Source: Burkholderiaceae bacterium
GTDB lineage: Bacteria > Pseudomonadota > Gammaproteobacteria > Burkholderiales > Burkholderiaceae
Length of the DNA: 6,943 nt
Assembly (NCBI GenBank): GCA_017998575.1
Contig: JAGOCV010000218.1
Location: forward strand, 1-6,943
Direction of reading: 5' to 3'
This document shows, in pieces, positions 6,756 to 6,943 of this stretch. The notes under the pieces were generated by a model. That model made no database searches. It was not told where the DNA came from and saw only the letters and a program-made list of their open reading frames with translations. Numbering within the stretch: the stretch's first letter is position 1; every line of letters begins with the position of its first letter. A program made the position numbers and the translations under genes.

Positions 6756-6820
6756 TGGAAAACCTCCGAGCTCCGCGCGGGGTGGCTGCGCAGGCCTTCG
6801 GGCGGCCGTGTGTCGTTCAT
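6752..6820 (-). CDS. Candidate 22-codon ORF coupling kinase to regulator
   Basis: Between the kinase stop and the regulator start there is an ATG at 6820 followed by 22 sense codons and a TGA at 6754-6752. The peptide would be MNDTRPPEGLRSHP followed by ARSSEVFQ. Its ATG overlaps the kinase TGA (6819-6817) as ATGA, and its own TGA overlaps the regulator ATG (6755-6753) as ATGA. GGAG (6831-6828) sits seven bases before its ATG, inside the kinase gene. The peptide is hydrophilic, with no signal or membrane segment, and resembles nothing I know. The likely role, if translated, is to carry terminating ribosomes from the kinase to the regulator rather than to make a functional peptide. The geometry is seen in the sequence; translation is inference. 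Confidence 0.45.
   Translation of the reverse strand: MNDTRPPEGLRSHPARSSEVFQ
6763..6767 (-). promoter_or_regulatory. Response regulator ribosome binding site
   Basis: On the - strand GGAGG lies seven bases before the ATG at 6755, a near-ideal Shine-Dalgarno that decides this start over the longer open frame. It falls inside the last codons of the candidate 22-codon ORF, so ribosomes translating that ORF would traverse and unfold it. Confidence 0.85.
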
Positions 6821-6943
6821 GCTGATACTCCGGCGTCTTTGGATGGACTGTCGATGGTCGCCGGGCCGTTGTCTGCAGCCGGTTGGGCGAGTGGAATCCA
6901 GAAGGAGAACCTGCAACCCGTGACCTCCGGGCCATTGTAGAGG
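6817..6943 (-). CDS. Probable sensor histidine kinase, C-terminal end only
   Basis: The frame enters from beyond the right edge and ends at the TGA at 6819-6817, leaving 41 residues: LYNGPEVTGCRFSFWIPL, then AQPAADNGPATIDSPS, then KDAGVSA. The part VTGCRFSFWIPL fits the last beta strand of a HATPase domain, where kinases usually have GGA.F.F.LP. About 23 flexible residues follow. The nucleotide-binding N, G1 and G2 boxes and the histidine lie outside the window. The call rests on this short strand match plus the position directly upstream of a FixJ-type regulator gene on the same strand, the standard arrangement for a kinase-regulator pair. Signal and sensor domain are unknown. Confidence 0.7.
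   Translation of the reverse strand, partial: LYNGPEVTGCRFSFWIPLAQPAADNGPATIDSPSKDAGVSA

Noticed and set aside
6216..6923. 235-codon + strand open frame opposite the response regulator
   Set aside because: It is codon-aligned antisense of the regulator gene, with no domain or ribosome binding site.
6756..6935. N-terminal extension of the response regulator (60 more codons)
   Set aside because: It overlaps the kinase end in another frame, has no domain similarity, and GGAGG sits correctly for the ATG at 6755, right where the receiver domain begins.

Overview
This window is a dense, high-GC stretch of ordinary bacterial chromosome. Protein wording across PyrD, FolD, oligopeptidase A and the FixJ-type regulator reads like a betaproteobacterium, most likely order Burkholderiales and family Comamonadaceae. 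That placement comes from remembered family sequences, not from a search. I see no IS element, phage gene, CRISPR array, tRNA or rRNA. Base composition looks uniform, so nothing suggests recent transfer.

Left part (1-2302): the 3' end of an FAD-dependent oxidoreductase of the L-2-hydroxyglutarate oxidase/DAO type reads rightward and converges on pyrD (quinone-linked dihydroorotate dehydrogenase, leftward) with only 12 bases between them. pyrD and rpiA (ribose-5-phosphate isomerase A, rightward) are divergent, with start codons 33 bases apart. RpiA supplies pentose phosphate for PRPP and PyrD makes orotate, so both feed pyrimidine nucleotide synthesis, although divergent placement alone does not prove co-regulation.

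Right part (2374-6943): everything reads leftward. In transcription order it holds the last 41 codons of a probable sensor histidine kinase, a candidate 22-codon ORF, a FixJ/LuxR-type response regulator, an intrinsic terminator, folD (one-carbon folate metabolism), prlC/opdA (oligopeptidase A), and an exported protein with a DUF4124-like N-terminus, a glutaredoxin-like CxxC domain and a proline-rich tail. A strong hairpin terminator between rpiA and the exported glutaredoxin gene serves the leftward unit and possibly both.

No obviously new multi-gene system is present. The most notable observation is the 22-codon ORF between kinase and regulator. It has its own GGAG ribosome binding site, and it overlaps the kinase stop and the regulator start by ATGA at both ends, like a translational-coupling relay. 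Secondary points are the exported DUF4124-glutaredoxin architecture, a stem-loop just upstream of its gene, and the lack of a Shine-Dalgarno sequence at folD.
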